Shown: positions 22,862 to 34,179, counted from the stretch's first letter. The stretch: 64,000 nucleotides of DNA from Lysobacter sp. BMK333-48F3 (GCF_019733395.1 NZ_JAIHOO010000001.1:3844501-3908500), one strand, 5' to 3'. Made by a program: numbers and translations. Notes: generated from the letters alone by a model not told the origin.

Positions 22862-23428
22862 ATGACCGACAAGACTGGGCACGAGCACCGGCTGATCTGG
22901 ATCGATCTGGAGATGACCGGGCTGGACACCGACCAGGATTCGATCCTGGAGATCGCCACCGTGGTCACCGACGCCCAGCTCAACGTGCTGGCCGAGGGCC
23001 CGGAGCTGGCCATCGCCCATCCGCTGGAGCGCCTCCAGGCGATGGACGAGTGGAACCGCAACCAGCACGGCCGCTCCGGCCTGTGGGCGCGGGTGCTGGA
23101 GCAGGGGGTGCCGATGGAGGAGGCCGAACGCCGCACCCTGGAGTTCCTGGGCCAGTGGGTGGCGCCGAACGCCTCGCCGATCTGCGGCAATTCGATCTGC
23201 CAGGACCGCCGCTTCCTGCACCGCTGCATGCCGCAGCTGGAGAAGTACTTCCATTACCGCAACCTCGACGTCAGCACGATCAAGGAACTGGCCCGACGCT
23301 GGGCGCCGGAGGTGCTGGCCGGGGTCAGCAAGGACAGCAAGCACACCGCGCTGAGCGACGTGATGGACTCGATCGCCGAACTGCGCCATTACCGCAGCGC
23401 GATGGGCAAGCTCGGCGGGTTGGGCTAG
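22862..23428 (+). CDS. orn: Oligoribonuclease
   Basis: 188 aa, usual length. Orn is a DEDDh 3'-5' exoribonuclease that degrades pGpG and other dinucleotides in the cytosol, closing c-di-GMP turnover. Visible motifs are [10 protein letters not shown] (D15, E17), [13 protein letters not shown], and [13 protein letters not shown] with the catalytic His and last Asp. The start at 22862 matches the family. A repeat element begins about 20 bases after the stop. Confidence 0.97.
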   Translation: MTDKTGHEHRLIWIDLEMTGLDTDQDSILEIATVVTDAQLNVLAEGPELAIAHPLERLQAMDEWNRNQHGRSGLWARVLEQGVPMEEAERRTLEFLGQWVAPNASPICGNSICQDRRFLHRCMPQLEKYFHYRNLDVSTIKELARRWAPEVLAGVSKDSKHTALSDVMDSIAELRHYRSAMGKLGGLG

Positions 23429-23721
23429 GCGGCCCCTGCTGCCCCCTGTAGGAGCGGCGTGAGCCGCGACAACCGCAGCGGTGCCATACCACGCCGCTCT
23501 CCGAAGCCGGCCGCCCCCGTCCAAAACAGCTGAAGCCCGGAGGTCCGGGCTTCGGCTATTGCGCTCGCGTACGTCGCTGCGGTTGTCGCGGCTCACGCCG
23601 CTCCTACAGGCGGCGGGCCATGGCTTCGATGGTTGGCGACGGCCTTGTTGGTTCTGCGCGGCCCTTGGTCGCGACTGGCGTCGCTCCTACCCTTGGTTAT
23701 GCAGGAGACGCCGCGCGTTGC
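23429..23721. repeat. Composite TAGGAGCGGCG repeat element
   Basis: No gene. TAGGAGCGGCGTGAGCCGCG at about 23451 is mirrored by its complement, CGCGGCTCACGCCGCTCCTA, near 23587-23606. Between them lies a perfect 9-bp hairpin, AAGCCCGGA-GG-TCCGGGCTT (23533-23552). A third arm with GGCGTCGCTCCTACCC ends near 23693. The order of parts matches 14.43-14.62 kb. The hairpin could also terminate orn transcripts, though its U-tract is weak. Confidence 0.72.
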
Positions 23722-24684
23722 TCAGGGCTTGGGCTTGCCGGCCGGCACCGGCGCGGGCACGTCGCCGTCGTCGGCGATCGACTTGGTCAGCAGCTCGGCG
23801 ATCGGGCGGCCGTCGGCGTCGTGGTGGTAGACGTGCAGGTCGCGCTGCGGGTAGGGGATGTTGAGGCCCTTGCCGATCAGCTCGTTGCGGATGCCTTCGA
23901 CCAGGTCGCTGCGGGTGCGCATCAGGTTGGCGGTCTTGACCCAGGCGCGCAGCTCGAGATTGACGCTGCTTTCGGCCAGGGCGGTGACCAGCACTTCCGG
24001 CGCCGGGTCCTGCAGCACGTTGGCGTGCGCCTTGGCCAGGTTCAGCAACGTGTCCTTGGCGGTCTTGAGGTCGTCGTCGTAGCCGACGCCGACGGTCAGG
24101 TCGATGCGCCGCTTCGGGTTGGCGGTGAAATTGACGATTGCTGCGGTGGTGATCAGGCTGTTCGGCAGCACGATCACCCGGTTGTCGATGGTGCGCAGGC
24201 GGGTCTGGAACACGCGGATCTGCTCGACCGTGCCCTCGACGCCGGCGGCCTGCACATGGTCGCCGGCGCGGAACGGGCGCAGCACGATCAGCATCACGCC
24301 CGAGGCGATGTTGGACAGCGAGTCCTTCAGCGCCAGGCCGATCGCCAGGCCGGCGGCGCCGAGCACCGCCAGCACCGAGGTCATCGGCACGCCGATCTGC
24401 TGCAGGGTGGCGACGCCGACCACCACCACCATTGCCGCGTAGGCGATGTTGCGCAGGAAGCCGCGCAGGGTGACTTCCATGCTGGCGCGGGTCATGACCC
24501 GCTCCAGCGCCCGCGACAGGCGCTTGGCCAGCCACAGGCCGATCAGCAGGATCGCCAGGGCGCTGAGCAGGGTCAGGCCCTTGCTCTGCGCCCAGGCGAG
24601 CAGCTTGTCGAGGTCGAAGCCGCTGGTTTCCAGCCCCAGCAGGGACTTGGGCACCAGCGCCTGCACCGCGTCCTTTTCGGTCAT
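23722..24684 (-). CDS. Small-conductance mechanosensitive channel (MscS family)
   Basis: 320 aa. Membrane segments at about 37-55 and 80-100 lead into the pore helix LGAAGLAIGLALKDSLSNIASGVMLIVLRPF, the MscS hallmark with alternating Gly/Ala. A beta domain (GDHVQAAGVEGTVEQI, LPNSLI) and alpha/beta C-terminal domain follow. It opens under membrane tension to release solutes at osmotic downshock. The Pro/Lys-rich tail is unremarkable. It lies 7 bases after ppsA on the same strand and may be read through from it. Confidence 0.93.
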   Translation of the reverse strand: MTEKDAVQALVPKSLLGLETSGFDLDKLLAWAQSKGLTLLSALAILLIGLWLAKRLSRALERVMTRASMEVTLRGFLRNIAYAAMVVVVGVATLQQIGVPMTSVLAVLGAAGLAIGLALKDSLSNIASGVMLIVLRPFRAGDHVQAAGVEGTVEQIRVFQTRLRTIDNRVIVLPNSLITTAAIVNFTANPKRRIDLTVGVGYDDDLKTAKDTLLNLAKAHANVLQDPAPEVLVTALAESSVNLELRAWVKTANLMRTRSDLVEGIRNELIGKGLNIPYPQRDLHVYHHDADGRPIAELLTKSIADDGDVPAPVPAGKPKP

Positions 24685-24691
24685 CGCCGGC

Positions 24692-27070
<2,379 letters not shown>

Positions 27071-27202
27071 GACACACAATCTCCGAGGGGGGCGGGGACG
27101 CGTTCGCGGCCAAGACCGCTATGATCGCCCGGGCGTCGGGTGCATACAAGCTTGATCCGGCGGGCTTTTTCGTATTGGCGCGGTATACAGACGAGGTGAT
27201 CG

Positions 27203-28024
27203 ATGGCCGGGACCCGACCCGTTTTCTACGTTTCCGACGGCACCGGCATCACCGCCGAGACCATCGGCCACAGCCTGCTGACCCAGTTCACCGAGACCCG
27301 GTTCGTGACCGACCGGATCCCGTTCGTGGACAGCGTGGAGCGGGCCCAGGAGGTGGCGGCCAAGATCCGCGAGGCCGCGGTGGAGCACGGGGTCCGGCCG
27401 GTGGTGATCAATTCCTGCATGGACGGCGAGGTCGGCGCGGCCCTGGCCGAGAGCGGGGCGCTGATGCTGGACGTATTCGCGCCGTTCATCGAGCCGCTGG
27501 AGCGTGAGCTGCACGAGACCCGCCAGCGCCGGATCGGCCAAGCCCACGGCCTGGTCGACTTCGACACCTACCACCGCCGCATCAACGCGATGAACTTCGC
27601 CCTGACCCACGACGACGGCGCCAGCATCGACTACGCCGAGGCCGACCTGATCCTGGTCGCGGTGTCGCGGGCCGGCAAGACCCCGACCTGCGTCTATCTG
27701 GCCCTGCATTACGGCGTGCGCGCGGCCAACTACCCGCTGACCGAGGAAGACCTGGAGCACGACCGCCTGCCGCCGCGGCTGCGCCCCTACCGCAACAAGC
27801 TGTTCGGCCTGACCATCGACCCGCTGCGGCTGCAGCAGATCCGCCAGGAGCGGCGGCCGAATTCGCGCTATGCGCAGCTGGAGACCTGCAAGCGCGAGGT
27901 CGCCGCGGCCGAGATGATGTTCCGCGCCGAACGCATTCCGACCCTCAGCACCACCCATACCTCGATCGAGGAGATCTCGAGCAAGGTCATGACCACGCTG
28001 GGCATCCACCGCGAGATGTTCTGA
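27203..28024 (+). CDS. ppsR: PEP synthase regulatory protein (ADP-dependent kinase/phosphorylase)
   Basis: 273 aa, DUF299 family. PpsR inactivates PEP synthase by ADP-dependent phosphorylation of a Thr next to the catalytic His and reactivates it with phosphate. Visible signatures are [18 protein letters not shown] at the start, the P-loop-like VSRAGKTPT (about residues 154-162), and the ending [17 protein letters not shown]. Divergent placement from ppsA, with about 130 bases between the starts, is common in proteobacteria and supports the assignment. Confidence 0.95.
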   Translation: MAGTRPVFYVSDGTGITAETIGHSLLTQFTETRFVTDRIPFVDSVERAQEVAAKIREAAVEHGVRPVVINSCMDGEVGAALAESGALMLDVFAPFIEPLERELHETRQRRIGQAHGLVDFDTYHRRINAMNFALTHDDGASIDYAEADLILVAVSRAGKTPTCVYLALHYGVRAANYPLTEEDLEHDRLPPRLRPYRNKLFGLTIDPLRLQQIRQERRPNSRYAQLETCKREVAAAEMMFRAERIPTLSTTHTSIEEISSKVMTTLGIHREMF

Positions 28025-28270
28025 GCGACGAGCGCGCGCCGCGCCCGCGCGTTTCGCCGCGGCGGGCGCCGCTGCGCGCATGCGCGGTCGCTCGCGGGGC
28101 GAGCCGGGGAGGCGAAGGGGAGGCGAAGGGGAGGGCGATGCTGAACGGGGCGGACGCCGGCAGTCGCTCGACGGTCCGCGAAAGCATCGCGAAAGAGCCT
28201 ATAAATTAAGGGTTTTTCGCGATTCCGTCAATCCTGCCGCGATCCGCTTCGGGCGTGTAGGATCGCGAGC
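28025..28270. other. Gap between ppsR and DUF1249 gene
   Basis: The first half is Arg/Gly-codon-like GC-rich filler with no supportable gene. An AT-rich stretch TATAAATTAAGGGTTTTT at about 28200 stands out and probably contains the promoter of the DUF1249 gene. No hairpin terminator for ppsR is evident. Confidence 0.45.
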
Positions 28271-28807
28271 ATGACCTCGTCCGCTTCCCGTCTCGCGCGC
28301 ATCCCTCGGCTCAGCCGTTTCGGCTGGCTGATGGGTTTGTACGCGGAGAACCATGCCCGCCTGCAGCGTTTGTTCGCACCGGCCGAACTGGCCCGCGGCG
28401 TCTATCTGTCCAGCGTCGGCGACGGCCTGGACCTGCGCCTGGACGTGCTCGAGCAACATCGCTACACCACCGAGCTGCGCCTGACCTACGCATTGCAGGA
28501 TCCGCTGACCGGCGAGCCGGATCCGTCCGCGTTCTTGCGCCTGTATCACGACGCGCACCAGGTCGAGGCCACGCACTGCTACGTCGGCCGGCGCTGGCAG
28601 GACGTGATCGGCATGTATCCGCCGCCGGCGGAAGTGATCGGCCACCGCATGCGCATGAATACTTTCCTCGGCAAGTGGCTCGAGTATCTAGCCGAACGCG
28701 GTCATGGCATGACAAGATTGCGCCCCGTCGAACTCGACCCGGCGTCGCCCGATCCGCTCGGAGCAGGCCACACCGGAGAGGGCAAAAATTCAGCGATGAC
28801 CGCTTGA
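28271..28807 (+). CDS. DUF1249 family protein (YqiB-like)
   Basis: 178 aa. It has the conserved DUF1249 parts: LMGLYAENHARLQRLF, LDLRLDVLEQHRYTTELRLTY, RLYHDAHQVEATHCY, and KWLEYLAERGH. The family is cytosolic and its role is unknown; E. coli YqiB is next to the ADP-sugar pyrophosphatase gene. The C-terminal ~30 residues are not conserved in the family. Two tRNA genes follow 46 bases downstream. Confidence 0.85.
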   Translation: MTSSASRLARIPRLSRFGWLMGLYAENHARLQRLFAPAELARGVYLSSVGDGLDLRLDVLEQHRYTTELRLTYALQDPLTGEPDPSAFLRLYHDAHQVEATHCYVGRRWQDVIGMYPPPAEVIGHRMRMNTFLGKWLEYLAERGHGMTRLRPVELDPASPDPLGAGHTGEGKNSAMTA

Positions 28808-28853
28808 CGACTTCGCTGAACGCCCGCTAAGATGTTCGTCTTTCCAGCACAGT

Positions 28854-28929
<76 letters not shown>

Positions 28930-28975
28930 CCTTCGAATCGAAAGGGTTTCGAAGGGCGGCTGATAATCCAGTTTT

Positions 28976-29051
28976 GTCCCCATCGTCTAGAGGCCTAGGA
29001 CATTACCCTTTCACGGTAGCGACCGGGGTTCGAATCCCCGTGGGGACGCCA
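28976..29051 (+). tRNA. tRNA-Glu (UUC)
   Basis: 76 bases including CCA. The acceptor GTCCCCA pairs with TGGGGAC, the anticodon loop CTTTCAC gives anticodon TTC, and the T-arm is CCGGGG-TTCGAAT-CCCCG type. It is 46 bases after tRNA-Ala and likely in one transcript that ends at the hairpin at 29061. Confidence 0.97.
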
Positions 29052-29060
29052 AAAGCAAAC

Positions 29061-29099
29061 GAATCGGGGCTCGGGAAACCGGGCCCCGATTTGTTTTTG
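29061..29099 (+). terminator. Rho-independent terminator after tRNA genes
   Basis: A stem with arms AATCGGGGC and GCCCCGATT encloses a short loop and is followed by TTGTTTTTG. It lies ten bases after the tRNA-Glu CCA end, so it should close the tRNA transcript. Confidence 0.88.
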
Positions 29100-29135
29100 C
29101 GTTCGGGTTTCGCGGCGCCTCGATAATCTTTGCGG

Positions 29136-29190
29136 GACTCGGGACTCGGGACTCGGGAATCGGGAATCGGGAATCGGGAATCGGAGCGTC
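29136..29190. repeat. GGGACTC/GGGAATC array
   Basis: Three GGGACTC units at 7-base spacing are followed by four GGGAATC units, then diverged sequence. It is the same family as arrays at 4216, 7868 and 63718. It lies between the tRNA terminator and the end of the convergent arsenic operon. Confidence 0.7.
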
Positions 29191-29245
29191 GGGCGGGTTA
29201 GAGCGGCTCGGATCGGGGCGCTTTAGGCGGCCCCGATCCACTCCG

Positions 29246-29971
29246 TTACCGGCTGCGCGACGCCGCTGGGTCGTCGAGACGCGTATCGGCCTGCACCACA
29301 GCGTCCGTTGCAGACTGCGCCGGCAGCAACGCGCGCGCCAATGCCAGCCCGACGCCCAGACCGACGCATTGCGCGGCGACGAAGCCGGCCACGTCCTGCG
29401 GGCGGATGCCGGCAAAGGTTTGGGTCAATGCGCGCGCCATGGTCACCGCGGGGTTGGCGAAGCAGGTGCTGGCGGTGAACCAGTAGCCGGCGAAGACGTA
29501 GGCCGCGACCAGCGCCGGCACCGCCGCGGGGCGGTGGCGCAGGCCGAGCAGGATGGTCAGCACCAGGCCGGCGCTGGCGACCGCTTCGCTGAGCCATTGC
29601 GCGGCGCCGCTGCGCGGTTGCGTGCCGGGTTGCCACAGCGGCAGTTCGAACATCGCGTGCGCCAGCAGCACGCCGGCGATCGCGGCGACGAACTGCACCG
29701 CGACGTAGGCCAGCGCTTCGCGCGTGCCGATGCGGCCTTGCAGGCGCATCGCCGCGGTCGCCAGCGGATTGAAGTGCGCGCCGGAGATCGGCCCGAGCAC
29801 CGCGATCAGCGCGTACAGCGCCGTCGCGGTCGCCGCCGCGTTGGCGAGCAGGGCGACGGCGTCGTTGCCGGCGGACAGGCGCACGCCCATGATCCCCGAG
29901 CCGACCACGGTCGCGAGCAGGGCGGCGGTGCCGAGGAACTCGGCCAGCAGTTTGCGCGCGAGCGGGTTCAC
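29246..29971 (-). CDS. Aquaglyceroporin-like channel of the ars operon
   Basis: 241 aa, GTG start overlapping the arsC stop (GTGA). It has six hydrophobic segments and the two half-helix motifs of the MIP family: NPL in GAHFNPLATA and NPA in FANPAVTMAR. In arsenic operons such channels (AqpS type) pass trivalent arsenic out of the cell after ArsC reduction, replacing an ArsB/Acr3 pump. No ArsB or Acr3 is present here, so this is probably the exit route. Inner membrane. Confidence 0.85.
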   Translation of the reverse strand: MNPLARKLLAEFLGTAALLATVVGSGIMGVRLSAGNDAVALLANAAATATALYALIAVLGPISGAHFNPLATAAMRLQGRIGTREALAYVAVQFVAAIAGVLLAHAMFELPLWQPGTQPRSGAAQWLSEAVASAGLVLTILLGLRHRPAAVPALVAAYVFAGYWFTASTCFANPAVTMARALTQTFAGIRPQDVAGFVAAQCVGLGVGLALARALLPAQSATDAVVQADTRLDDPAASRSR

Positions 29972-30351
29972 AGGCTGGCCAGCAGGGCTTGCACGCGCGC
30001 GGAAATCTCGTCGCGCACGGCGCGGTAGCCGTCGTCGTCCAGGTGCTTGGGATCGGGCAGGCCCCAGTCCTCGCGTCGCTGGGCCGGAATCCACGGGCAA
30101 TCGTCGCCGCAGCCCATGGTGATCACCGCGTCGAACTCGCCGTCGACCTGGTCCAGCGATTTGGACGCGTGCGTGTTGAGGTCGTAGCCGAGCTCGGCCA
30201 TGAACTGCACCGCCTTGGGGTTGATCCGGCCGGACGGCGCCGAGCCGGCGCTAACGGCCTCGACCGCGTCGCCGCCGTGGATGCGGGCGAAGGCCTCGGC
30301 CATCTGGCTGCGGTTGGAATTTTCGATGCAGACGAACAGCACGCGTTTCAC
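29968..30351 (-). CDS. arsC: Arsenate reductase, thioredoxin-type low-MW phosphatase fold
   Basis: 127 aa, GTG start. It reduces arsenate to arsenite. The CX5R phosphatase loop is C8-IENSN-R14, and the two redox-relay cysteines are C81 and C85 in GCGDDCPW, with the catalytic Asp in the LPDP loop at 99-102. This is the thioredoxin-coupled type rather than the glutaredoxin type. It overlaps both neighbours by four bases, so the operon is tightly coupled. Confidence 0.92.
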   Translation of the reverse strand: MKRVLFVCIENSNRSQMAEAFARIHGGDAVEAVSAGSAPSGRINPKAVQFMAELGYDLNTHASKSLDQVDGEFDAVITMGCGDDCPWIPAQRREDWGLPDPKHLDDDGYRAVRDEISARVQALLASL

Positions 30352-30788
30352 GGGCGGTCTCCGAGATCTTTTTGCATGCACGCGGCGCTGGCCGGGCACA
30401 GCGAGCGGAATTCGGCGCTGTCGCGCAGCGCCGGCGGGGCAAGGCGGCGTTCGACCAGCGCGTAACCGCGGCGGGCGAAGAACGGCTGCGCGGTTTCGGT
30501 CAACAGCAGCAACTGATGCAGGCCGCGTTCGCGCGCCTGGGTTTCCAACGCTTGCACCAGGGCGTCGCCGACGCCGCTGCCACGGTGCTCCTCGCGTACT
30601 GCCAGCGAGCGCAGCAAGCCGGCCTGCGCATAGGCTTCCAGGCCGATCGCGCCGATCACGCGCTCGGCTTCGACCGCGACGATGAAGTCGATGGCCGCGG
30701 TGTCGAGGCCGGCGATCGGCAGCTTCGATTCGATCAACAGCGCGCGCACTTGCGCGCGCTCGTCCGGGGTGCAGGGACGCAGTCGCAT
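30348..30788 (-). CDS. arsN2: ArsN2-type GNAT acetyltransferase
   Basis: 146 aa. It has a GNAT fold with the acetyl-CoA loop EEHRGSGVGDALV and the preceding strand LLRSLAV. The start IRPCT-like region and the PFFARRGYALVERR end match ArsN2 proteins found in ars operons. ArsN1 acetylates phosphinothricin-like arsenicals; what ArsN2 modifies is less clear. The stop overlaps the arsC GTG. Its start is 10 bases after the arsI stop. Confidence 0.82.
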   Translation of the reverse strand: MRLRPCTPDERAQVRALLIESKLPIAGLDTAAIDFIVAVEAERVIGAIGLEAYAQAGLLRSLAVREEHRGSGVGDALVQALETQARERGLHQLLLLTETAQPFFARRGYALVERRLAPPALRDSAEFRSLCPASAACMQKDLGDRP

Positions 30789-30798
30789 CGGCGCGCGC

Positions 30799-31296
30799 TC
30801 AGCAGCAGCCCGAGCGCGGCGCGCAGCAGCTCGCGCCTGCGGCCTGCTGGGCCGGCGCCGGCTTCATCGCCGCCGGGTCCGGCGTGCAACTGGCGCCGTC
30901 GCTGGCGCAGGCCGCGCCGGCGCCGTGGTAGCTGGTGGCGTCGCCGAAGGTGTGGAAGCTCTCCCAGCGGGTGCCCTGCGGGTCTTCGGTCCACAGCTTG
31001 TCCGAGCGCGCGTAGCAACACACCGCGGCGCCTTCCGGCACCACGCTGCCGCCGGCGGCGTCCAGGCGCGGGCCTAGCGCGGCCAGCTCTTCGGCGCTGT
31101 CGACCTGCAAGCCGAGGTGGTCGACGCCGGGCGCGCGGCCGGTGGCGGAAATGGCGAAGTTGATCCGCGGGTCTTCGAGCATCCACTTGGCGTAGTCGGG
31201 CTTGAGCACGCTCGGCTCGGTGGCGAACAACTCGGTGTAGAAGCGCAGGCTGGCGGGTAGGTCGGCGACGTTCAGATGCACGTGGAAGCGGTTCAT
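30799..31296 (-). CDS. arsI: ArsI/CadI family dioxygenase (C-As lyase)
   Basis: 165 aa. It has a vicinal-oxygen-chelate fold with iron ligands in the family pattern: H5 or H7 in FHVH, H60 in VDHLGLQ, E112 in TRWESF. The paired cysteines C93-C94 (AVCCYARSDK) that bind the trivalent organoarsenical are present. ArsI breaks the carbon-arsenic bond of methylarsenite. A Cys-rich tail (ASCCAPRSGCC) could bind metal. It overlaps arsR by four bases. Confidence 0.9.
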   Translation of the reverse strand: MNRFHVHLNVADLPASLRFYTELFATEPSVLKPDYAKWMLEDPRINFAISATGRAPGVDHLGLQVDSAEELAALGPRLDAAGGSVVPEGAAVCCYARSDKLWTEDPQGTRWESFHTFGDATSYHGAGAACASDGASCTPDPAAMKPAPAQQAAGASCCAPRSGCC

Positions 31297-31634
31297 GACG
31301 AGGCTCCGGTGGGACGCGGCGAGCAGGACTGGGCCGGGCCGCAGGCGGCGGATCCGGCGCAGCAGTTTTCGGTGAGGTAGGCGAGCAGGGCGTTCATCTG
31401 CGCGTAGTGGGCGCGGACCCGGATTACCCTGCCTTCGCGCTGGTCCTCGACCAGGGCGGCGGCGCGCAGCACGTTGAGGTGGGCGCTGAGGGTGGCCGGC
31501 GGCAGGCCCAGCCGTTCGCGCAGCTCGCCCACGGACAGCCCTTCCGGGCCGGCCTGGACCAGTTGCCGGAAGGCGGCGAGGCGGGATTCGTGGCTGAGCG
31601 CGCCTAGGGCGCTCAAGGCAGCTTGGGTGTCCAT
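31293..31634 (-). CDS. arsR: ArsR-family arsenic-responsive repressor
   Basis: 113 aa. The winged helix-turn-helix runs through LSVGELRERLGLPPATLSAHLNVLRAAALVEDQREGR. The arsenic site is probably the C-terminal cysteine group ENCCAGSAAC and QSC, as in ArsR types whose thiols sit at the end rather than in the DNA-binding helix. It is the first gene of a five-gene ars operon and should repress it by binding the palindrome just upstream. Confidence 0.93.
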   Translation of the reverse strand: MDTQAALSALGALSHESRLAAFRQLVQAGPEGLSVGELRERLGLPPATLSAHLNVLRAAALVEDQREGRVIRVRAHYAQMNALLAYLTENCCAGSAACGPAQSCSPRPTGASS

Positions 31635-31662
31635 AATTCCAATATTCCGGAATTATGGAATT
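31633..31662. promoter_or_regulatory. ArsR operator
   Basis: Directly upstream of arsR. ATAATTCC at 31633-31640 is inverted to GGAATTAT at 31649-31656, with ATTCCGGAAT (31644-31653) nested inside and another GGAATT to 31662. The AT-rich palindrome overlaps the arsR start codon, as expected for an autorepressed ars promoter. Confidence 0.7.
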
Positions 31663-31691
31663 GTGTCAAGCGGGCCGTGTGGGCCAGCCGG

Positions 31692-32393
31692 TCAGGCGCT
31701 GTCCCGATGGTCTGGCCGGGGCGGCAAACCGATCCGAGCGCGAGCCGGATTCGGTTCGACCGCGGGCGCTCCGGGCGCTGCCGGTGGCACGCTCGGGCCG
31801 AATCCGCCGGGCGAGAGCTTCGCGCTCAAACGCAGCAGGGCGTCGTCGTCGTGCACGATCGCTGCGATTTCGCCGCTCAGAACCAGAAAGCTGTCGGCGA
31901 AGTCGAGCGTGGCCAGGGATTCGTTCGGGTCGTAGCCGGTCTTCTGTCGCACCAGCAGTTCGTTGCCGGCGTGGGCCAGGCTGTTGAAGATGCCGGCGCG
32001 GCCCTCGCAGTCGGTGGCGAACTGCGCCAGCTGCGGATAGACCTGTTTTCGGCTGCGAAGCGAGCGGGTGAAATCGCTGAGGTCCGGCTTGAGCCGGCCC
32101 TGGGCCAGCTTGGCCAACTGATCGGGAGCGGCGGCGTAGACCAGCCACAAGGCGCGGAACACGGTTTCGATCAAGGCGCGCAGCAGGGTCAGCGCGGCGG
32201 CGTTGCGGCCGTCGCCGACCGCGGCGGCGATCGCGGCCTGGTATTCCAGGGCGAGTTCGAGACAGCTGTGGGCGACCGAATAGCGTCCGCGCGGCGGCGC
32301 CTGCAAGCGGGCGAATTCGGCGGCGTAGCGCCGCTGCAATGCCTCGGTCCGGCGTACGCGTGCGGCCAGCTCCGGCTCGGCGGTGTGGGTCAT
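31692..32393 (-). CDS. Cytosolic protein of unknown function
   Basis: 233 aa from the ATG at 32393. It is nearly all helical, with a conserved-looking ALTLLRALIETVFRALWLVYAA stretch and SLAHAGNELLVRQ. This recalls DUF5677/DUF6988-type proteins, where a similar Arg-Glu helix occurs, but I cannot assign a family with confidence. The C-terminus is Pro-rich and probably disordered. It lies outside the ars operon, head to head with arsR but on the same strand, with about 70 bases to the secreted-protein gene. Confidence 0.6.
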   Translation of the reverse strand: MTHTAEPELAARVRRTEALQRRYAAEFARLQAPPRGRYSVAHSCLELALEYQAAIAAAVGDGRNAAALTLLRALIETVFRALWLVYAAAPDQLAKLAQGRLKPDLSDFTRSLRSRKQVYPQLAQFATDCEGRAGIFNSLAHAGNELLVRQKTGYDPNESLATLDFADSFLVLSGEIAAIVHDDDALLRLSAKLSPGGFGPSVPPAAPGAPAVEPNPARARIGLPPRPDHRDSA

Positions 32394-32460
32394 CAGGCGG
32401 TACGCGAAAGCGCTGCGGCGTGCGCGGCCCGCAATGCAGGCCACGCGCGCCGTCGTCGCA

Positions 32461-33168
32461 TCACTCGGCGTTCTTCGGCGCCTGCGCCGACGGATTGAGC
32501 ATGCCGTCGGTGACCACATCGATGGCCTCGGCGAAACTGCCGGTCATCCACGGCTTGCCGTCGCCGCCGTACAGGTCGATGCGGCCTTCGACCGTGCGCT
32601 GCGCGGCCGGCTCGTCCAGCGCCTTGCGGTAGGCGGCGAAGCCGTCGAGCAGGGCCTGGGTGCTCATGCTCGCCGGGTCGCCCTTGTCGGCCATCATCTG
32701 TTCCAGGCCGCCGTTCAGCGCCGGCACCTGGCAGCGGTAGGTCACCGTGGCGATGGTCTGGCCCGGCTGAGCCTCGTTCGGCCGCTGCTGGTTCGACACG
32801 CCCTTGCACTGGGCGCGCGCGACCGCATTGGACTGGCTCTTCATCGCCGCGACGATCGCCGGCTTGGCCTGGGCCGGATCGACCTTGGGCAGCGAGCCGA
32901 GGATCGAGTCGGCGAAGGTGGCGTACGAGTCGTCCAGGGTCTTCGGCGCCGCCGCCAGCGCGGCCAGGTCGAGCGCGTCCTCGCCGCCGAAGGCCGGCTT
33001 GAGGTAATCGTTGAGGCGCTTGCCGGCCTCGCCGTCGTGGGCCAGGGCGACGCGCAGGTACAGTTCGGCGACCTGCTCGGGCGCGAGCGCGGCCGGAGCG
33101 GCCAGCGCGGGCGCGGCGCAGGCGGCGAGGGTGGCGGCGAAGAGGGCGGTGCGGGTCCTGCGGAGCAT
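32461..33168 (-). CDS. Exported protein of unknown function
   Basis: 235 aa. AAGGA precedes the ATG. A signal peptide of about 23 residues ends ALA-AP. The mature protein has two cysteines (AQCKG, YRCQV) likely bonded in the periplasm, and a C-terminal segment describing RTVEGRIDLYGGDGKPW. No known domain is recognised. Confidence 0.6.
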   Translation of the reverse strand: MLRRTRTALFAATLAACAAPALAAPAALAPEQVAELYLRVALAHDGEAGKRLNDYLKPAFGGEDALDLAALAAAPKTLDDSYATFADSILGSLPKVDPAQAKPAIVAAMKSQSNAVARAQCKGVSNQQRPNEAQPGQTIATVTYRCQVPALNGGLEQMMADKGDPASMSTQALLDGFAAYRKALDEPAAQRTVEGRIDLYGGDGKPWMTGSFAEAIDVVTDGMLNPSAQAPKNAE

Positions 33169-33238
33169 GGGGGCGTCCTTGTCGGAGGGAAAAGGCGGCG
33201 GCGCGGTCGCGCCGACGCAGCGGCGAGAGTACCTCAGC

Positions 33239-34171
33239 TCAGGCGCCGGCCGGCGTCGCCGGCACGCGTTCGAGCACGCCGTCGGCGTAATCGCGCAGAA
33301 ACGGCAAGTCCGGGCGGTGCGCGTAGCCGATGTAGCAGTCGCAACGCGCGTTCGGGCAGGCGCGCGGCCGCAACTGGGCGGCGTAGCTGCCGTCGTAGAG
33401 GTTGCCCAGCGATTCGGCGACGAAGTGACAGCGGCGTACATTGCCGTCGCCGTCGACCGAGATCACGCTGTCGCCGGTCAGGCAGGGCGCGCCGAGACTG
33501 GGCGCGGGGTCGAGGTTGTAGCGGAAGTGCGGGTCGATCCGCTGCAGGCGCTCGACCTGGGCGGCGTCGTAGTAATCCGGCGGGCGCGGGTCGAAGGCGT
33601 TGAGCCACATCGGCGTGCGCGCCGGCAATTGCGCGCGCAGCGCTTCGATCTCGTCCAGGTCTTCGCGCAGCGCGACCATGCCGACGCTGTGGCGCACGCC
33701 GCGCCGGTCCAGCTCGCGGCAGCGGGCGAGAAACGCGCCGCGTGCGACCTGGCTGGGATGATAGGTGCACCACAGCGCCAACCGGCGGGTGTCGACCGCG
33801 TCTAGCCAGCGCATGCCGACGCACAGGTTGGTCTGGATCGCGACCCGGCGCAGCTGCGGCAGATGGCTCAGCGCGGTCAGCGCGTCGCGGTAGTGGCGGC
33901 GCACCAGGCCCTCGCCCCAGGGCGTGAACAGGATCGACAGCGGCCGCTGTTGCCGCCCGGCCCAGTCGACGAAACGTTGCAGGTCCTCGGCGTCGCGGCG
34001 CAGCGCGCTGCGGCTGTCGTAGGCCTTGGCGAAGGGGCAGTAGCTGCAGTCGTAATTGCAACTGCTCAACCGGCCGCGGTACAGCACCGACAGATGGCCC
34101 GGCGCGGCCGCGTCGGCCGGCGCCGGAAAGCGGCCGCTGGCGACGAGGCGGGCGTGGTCGTGGGCGTGCAT
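33239..34171 (-). CDS. STM4011-type radical SAM protein
   Basis: 310 aa. The [4Fe-4S] SAM motif is C38-NYD-C42-SY-C45. A C-terminal cluster of cysteines (ACPNARCDCYIGY), with others at CLTGDS and RRCHF, could bind an auxiliary cluster, as in SPASM-like enzymes. It belongs to the family named for Salmonella STM4011, whose reaction is unknown. It is the last gene of a five-gene set, 8 bases after STM4012. Auxiliary clusters usually serve peptide or protein modification, so a modified macromolecule is a fair guess. Confidence 0.85.
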   Translation of the reverse strand: MHAHDHARLVASGRFPAPADAAAPGHLSVLYRGRLSSCNYDCSYCPFAKAYDSRSALRRDAEDLQRFVDWAGRQQRPLSILFTPWGEGLVRRHYRDALTALSHLPQLRRVAIQTNLCVGMRWLDAVDTRRLALWCTYHPSQVARGAFLARCRELDRRGVRHSVGMVALREDLDEIEALRAQLPARTPMWLNAFDPRPPDYYDAAQVERLQRIDPHFRYNLDPAPSLGAPCLTGDSVISVDGDGNVRRCHFVAESLGNLYDGSYAAQLRPRACPNARCDCYIGYAHRPDLPFLRDYADGVLERVPATPAGA

Positions 34172-34179
34172 GGCGGCGC

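Noticed and set aside
29136..29190. CRISPR array
   Set aside because: Units of 7 bases without regular 30-base spacers and no Cas genes in the window.
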